Shown: in pieces, positions 31,737 to 34,175 of the stretch
Numbering within the stretch: the stretch's first letter is position 1
How the letters are laid out: the number at the start of each line of letters is the position of its first letter
From: Nitrospira sp.
Lineage (GTDB): Bacteria; Nitrospirota; Nitrospiria; Nitrospirales; Nitrospiraceae
Length of the DNA stretch: 34,175 nucleotides
Assembly (NCBI GenBank): GCA_019636945.1
Contig: JAHBWO010000034.1
Span: forward strand, 1-34,175
Direction of reading: 5' to 3'
Notes under the pieces: model-generated
What the model was told of the DNA's origin: nothing
Databases searched by the model: none
What the model saw: only the letters and a program-made list of their open reading frames with translations
Made by a program: the position numbers and the translations under genes

Positions 31737-31925
31737 TCAGTGGCCTCCCTTCTTCTCCTCCTCTTTCTTGTCATCACTATAGGTCATATGACCGCCCTTC
31801 TTCTCATCGCTGTACAACACATGGCCGCCCTTCTTGTCTTCCTTTTTATCCTCGTTGGCGAAGGCTGGGGCGCTGAAGGTCACAGCGACTGCCACGGCCA
31901 TTACTGCCATCAACATGTGTTTCAT
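31737..31925 (-). CDS. Exported Lys/His-rich repeat peptide (KKGGH repeats)
   Basis: A 62-residue protein with a textbook signal peptide cleaved after APAFA (residue 23). The mature 39 residues are almost all charged. Two 11-residue repeats, KKGGHVLYSDE (31-41) and KKGGHMTYSDD (42-52), are followed by KKEEEKKGGH. The evenly spaced Gly-Gly-His units could bind Cu or Ni in the periplasm. I know of no named family. GGAGGT stands before ATG 31925, which, with the signal peptide, makes it a convincing gene despite its size. It lies alone between a broken gene and a toxin-antitoxin remnant. Metal binding is inferred from composition only. Confidence 0.75.
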   Translation of the reverse strand: MKHMLMAVMAVAVAVTFSAPAFANEDKKEDKKGGHVLYSDEKKGGHMTYSDDKKEEEKKGGH

Positions 31926-32144
31926 GCTACCTCCGTTAAATAGTTAGAAGCGAATGACTGCCACTCGTGTGGCATTGCTTGCAGAGATAGCATAATGCAT
32001 GCCGCCTTCTCCTGCGTCGAAATACAAACATATAGGCGAAACATCAATAGGTTATAGAGTGCTGTTTTGGGGAAGCCTGAAGGAGTTTTCCTACGATACC
32101 TGTGCAAAAATGATGGTCAGCATGAGGCGGTGGCCAGGACTTCT

Positions 32145-32444
32145 CTACATCTGCTCGATGTGCTTTCTCACCTTGTCAGGCAGAGCTCGTTCAGCGAGCC
32201 GTAGCTCGTAGGTCTTCTGCAGGTTCATCCAAAACTCGGCGGTGGTGTTGAAGAAGGTCGCGAGCCGTACGGCTGTATCGCCGGTGATCCCCCGTTGTCC
32301 TTTGATGATCGCCGTGATCCGATTTGCCGATACATCAAGAGCTTTGGCCAGGGTATTGGCGTTAAGTGGTGGATCTGACGGTTTCATGAACTCTTCCAGT
32401 AACAGTTCTCCTGGATGAACTAGCCGCATGCCCTTGTGGATCAT
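32145..32444 (-). CDS. higA: HigA-family antitoxin (XRE-type HTH)
   Basis: A 99-residue DNA-binding protein. The sequence HPGELLLEEFMKP, then LAKALDVSANRITAIIKGQRGITGDTAVRLATFF and the end FWMNLQKTYELRLAE are diagnostic of HigA-type antitoxins, which neutralise a ribosome-dependent RNase (HigB) and repress their own promoter. It starts at ATG 32444, overlapping the stop of the preceding gene by ATGA. No intact HigB lies next to it, so it is either an orphan or recruited into the neighbouring operon. Confidence 0.88.
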   Translation of the reverse strand: MIHKGMRLVHPGELLLEEFMKPSDPPLNANTLAKALDVSANRITAIIKGQRGITGDTAVRLATFFNTTAEFWMNLQKTYELRLAERALPDKVRKHIEQM

Positions 32445-32818
32445 GACACGTTCTCCGAGCGAGCTCTCGCCACCGTGCGCGATCGTCTCGCGACCTTCGA
32501 CCGGACCGGACCGTATCGCTGTCCACGCGGAGCCTGACGCACGGTGACTTCCACATCTTGACCGAGTAAGGAGAGGAAATGTACCAAGCGTTCAACCGAG
32601 AATCCGGCCATCTGCCCCGAGAGCAGCTTGGACACTTTGGCCTGATCGATCCCGAGACGCGTGGCTGCCTCCACCTGCTTCCACGCGTGGCGCCGAATCG
32701 TGTCCTGCAGGGCTTGGAGTAAACTGCTTTTGAGAATGAGTTCAGCCGATCGTTCTTCCGAAAACCCCAGATCCCTGAAGATATTTCCACTCCCTTTCGT
32801 CACGGTTGCGCGTGTCAT
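32441..32818 (-). CDS. XRE-family antitoxin partnered with a RelE/Gp49-like toxin
   Basis: A 125-residue protein with a helix-turn-helix (WKQVEAATRLGIDQAKVSKLLSGQ) followed by FSVERLVHFLSLLGQDVEVTVR, the pattern of antitoxins that follow phage Gp49-like toxins. The first 35 residues (GNIFRDLGFSEERSAELILKSSLL) are the toxin-binding type. AGGGAGGAAGG stands before ATG 32818, which overlaps the toxin stop by ATGA. The last 35 residues are Arg-rich and unusual. The order toxin, then antitoxin, is normal for this family. Confidence 0.85.
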   Translation of the reverse strand: MTRATVTKGSGNIFRDLGFSEERSAELILKSSLLQALQDTIRRHAWKQVEAATRLGIDQAKVSKLLSGQMAGFSVERLVHFLSLLGQDVEVTVRQAPRGQRYGPVRSKVARRSRTVARARSENVS

Positions 32819-33134
32819 AGACCTTCCTCCCTTCTCCACATGAGGAGATCGGCATAGCGGTTCTTGCCCAGCTCGATGTCCGGCCTTGCGGTTTTCTGTG
32901 AGCGTTTCCCAAACACATGGAGCACATAGACCGCTTCTTGGAACTTCGCCACATAGAAGACTCGATACGCCCCAGTCTCATCCCAAACCCGGAGGTCCTG
33001 GACGCCAGATGCGACCGTCGATCCCTCAGGTGCTCCGCGCGTTCTACCGAAGGATTCTCCAGAGGCTCGTGAACGTCTCAGATTTGGAAGGCATGACGCC
33101 TGTCGGCGTGATCAAACGGTGTCACCTTCCGAAA
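32815..33134 (-). pseudogene. RelE/Gp49-like toxin, decayed at its N-terminus
   Basis: The last 63 codons are a good toxin C-terminus: VQDLRVWDETGAYRVFYVAKF, AVYVLHVFGKRSQKTARPDIELGKNRYADLL, as in phage Gp49-like RelE relatives that cleave mRNA. Going upstream, this frame has no ATG, GTG or TTG before a stop near 33114. The adjoining frame carries what looks like the missing part (ADRRHAFQI, a TGA at 33080-33078, then DVHEPLEN). The gene thus seems to have an internal stop and a frameshift and would not make toxin. The N-terminal match is weaker than the C-terminal one. Confidence 0.65.
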
Positions 33135-33436
33135 GAGGTTCTCTTCTCGGAGGAGACATCGGAGATCCATCGGTCAGTCAGCGGGGAATTGCACTGGAAA
33201 TCCAACGATCATAAGTATATATACGTTTTGAGACGTTTCCTTTCCCGAATAGCGTCGCATCTCAGCAGGAGACGATTGGGCCTCCTGGACTCGAGGTGAT
33301 GCACCGCATACGTATGACGGTAGACGCACTTTCACCTGACCAAGGATGAAGAGACGTGCCAGGACTATCTCGTCACCAAGCGTTAGACCCGAGAAGGAAA
33401 ACACGATCACACCCCTCGAGTCGGAGTGGGAGAGGA
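33135..33436. other. Gene-free stretch
   Basis: About 300 bases between the toxin remnant and the next gene. A plus-strand frame covers 32886-33299 opposite the toxin remnant, but has no ribosome-binding site and no known motif. Nothing else is visible. Confidence 0.4.
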
Positions 33437-33751
33437 GTGAACGAGACCGCTGTTCGAGACAGCACCACGCGTGCCGACCCACCGAGGATCGTCTGTGCCC
33501 GCTACGATGTCTTACGGGCTTTAGCGGATGCGTCTGGTGTTGAGCAAATCACGTTATGGGCCATCCCGAATAAACGCTATCAGGTGAGTTTTCGGATCAA
33601 GAATCACGCGCAAGAATGGTATCTCGCCACCCTTCGAAATAAATCGAAGCCTCGTGCCTTTGTGAATCTTGGTGCGGCGGCCCATATCGCCTATGGCCTC
33701 GCCCACGCGCCGATCATGATTGTGAACATGTCCAAAGCGCTGCAGAAGTAA
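33437..33751 (+). CDS. Uncharacterised small protein before trbB
   Basis: A 104-residue cytoplasmic protein with a likely GTG start at 33437, chosen because GGGAGAGGA precedes it; an ATG at 33356 would add 27 Arg/Ser-rich residues without a ribosome-binding site. Readable features are a helix (VCARYDVLRALADASG), strands (YQVSFRIKNHAQEWYLATLRNK) and a final amphipathic helix (NLGAAAHIAYGLAHAPIMIVNMSKAL). It vaguely recalls small partition-associated proteins of conjugative plasmids (the WYLAT segment), but I cannot name the family. Its place just upstream of trbB suggests part of the mobile-element backbone. Confidence 0.6.
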   Translation: MNETAVRDSTTRADPPRIVCARYDVLRALADASGVEQITLWAIPNKRYQVSFRIKNHAQEWYLATLRNKSKPRAFVNLGAAAHIAYGLAHAPIMIVNMSKALQK

Positions 33752-33857
33752 CCCGTCCGTTTCAGTGTCCTCCACCGCCTACACTTTTTCAGCAAGTCAG
33801 GCCTTTCTATAGAGGCACGTCCCTACACTGTCCTACGCTGCACAAATAATTATCGCT

Positions 33858-33944
33858 ATATTCGTAATATCGTCTTGACACGCGAGAGACATCCGCGTAG
33901 TAGTGCAAGTCAATAATTGAGTAAGCAATAGATATTAGTATAAC
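33858..33944 (+). promoter_or_regulatory. AT-rich promoter region of the trb operon
   Basis: TTGAGT (33917-33922) and TATAAC (33939-33944) are 16 bases apart, giving a start about 27 bases before ATG 33978. Upstream lie ATATT-CGT-AATAT (33858-33870), an exact 5-bp inverted repeat, and another TTGACA (33875-33880). A second similar box, GATATTAGTATAAC, overlaps the -10. Repressor control is plausible. Confidence 0.5.
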
Positions 33945-33977
33945 TACATACGGTTGTTTTGCACGCATACATCGTAA

Positions 33978-34175
33978 ATGGTTCGCGCAAGCACTCGCAT
34001 GGATGACGGACCCTCGACGAAAGAACGCGCCCGCCGGATGATTGAGCGGGATATGGGGGCACGGTTACTCGACACCCTCAATGATGCACGCACCGTGGAA
34101 GTCATGCTGAACGCGGATGGGCGGCTCTGGTGTGAGTGGCTCGGGCAGGGGATGGCGTGCATTGGGACGTTTCCT
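33978..34175 (+). CDS. trbB: TrbB-like conjugal transfer ATPase, N-terminal part (continues past window)
   Basis: The first 66 residues of a protein matching the start of TrbB, the VirB11-type hexameric ATPase that powers assembly of the mating-pair apparatus at the inner membrane. The segment MGARLLDTLNDARTVEVMLNADGRLWCEWLGQGM is the family's conserved N-terminal domain. Walker A lies beyond the edge. The ribosome-binding site before ATG 33978 is weak. In trb operons trbB comes first, followed by trbC to trbI, so a conjugation operon probably continues to the right. Confidence 0.82.
   Translation, partial: MVRASTRMDDGPSTKERARRMIERDMGARLLDTLNDARTVEVMLNADGRLWCEWLGQGMACIGTFP

Noticed and set aside
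31972-31985. Sigma-54 promoter-like TGGCATTGCTTGCA
   Set aside because: The spacing between the two elements is two bases too short and it points away from the nearest gene.
32886-33299. 137-residue plus-strand frame over the toxin remnant
   Set aside because: It is opposite the clearly recognisable toxin C-terminus and has no ribosome-binding site.
1-34175. CRISPR arrays, tRNA or rRNA genes, insertion-sequence ends
   Set aside because: I looked for regularly spaced direct repeats, cloverleaf sequences and transposase frames and saw none I could support.

Overview
The window reads as an accessory, probably integrative or conjugative, stretch of a Gram-negative bacterial genome. The gene set (copper nitrite reductase, cytochrome P460, DUF4142 and YHS periplasmic proteins, several sigma-54 activators, a Cu(I)-type RND pump) and the strong AGGAGG ribosome-binding sites would fit Nitrospira or another Nitrospirota. 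That is inferred from gene content, not from a marker gene. The left edge is the catalytic end of a tyrosine recombinase. The right edge is the start of a TrbB-like conjugation ATPase, so cargo appears to lie between an integration gene and a trb operon.

Layout. (1) 1-2488: recombinase tail, a gene-free stretch with a long dyad and a candidate sigma-54 promoter, a nucleotide-transporter-like membrane protein and a zinc-ribbon peptide. (2) 2542-4496, minus strand: a sigma-54 activator without a sensor domain and a CRP/FNR-type regulator. (3) 4808-14557, plus strand: twelve closely spaced genes, almost all exported or membrane proteins. They are an AhpD-like protein, YHS protein, cytochrome P460, DUF4383 membrane protein, DUF4142 lipoprotein, cupredoxin, tautomerase, NirK, PAP2 phosphatase, an Omp85-type barrel, a lipoprotein with a protein-kinase-like catalytic loop and a PPC-type lipoprotein. 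(4) 14717-19588: a GNAT acetyltransferase, a second sigma-54 activator with a Cys-rich GAF domain, and a divergent group of two NTF2-fold proteins and another AhpD-like protein, followed by a uracil-DNA glycosylase. (5) 19999-28903: a metal-resistance block with merR, merT, a merP-like gene and a CMD gene (no merA), then a small exported protein and a complete CusCBA-type copper/silver efflux system. (6) 29088-34175: mobile-element backbone with a small conserved protein, two convergent PilZ proteins, a broken response regulator, a KGGH-repeat exported peptide, a decayed toxin-antitoxin operon, an unidentified protein and trbB.

How it may work together. NirK makes NO from nitrite, cytochrome P460 relatives act on hydroxylamine and NO, and the cupredoxin could supply electrons to NirK. 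Region 3 therefore looks like a periplasmic nitrogen-oxide module under CRP/FNR and sigma-54 control. The two sigma-54 activators are close paralogues. Three TGGCAC-type promoter candidates lie upstream of gene groups in this window, and two of them have nested inverted repeats upstream with the same TTCGT/ACGAA core. This suggests a small shared sigma-54 regulon. The mer and cus blocks handle Hg(II) and Cu(I)/Ag(I), and the cus copper genes are relevant to the many copper proteins nearby.
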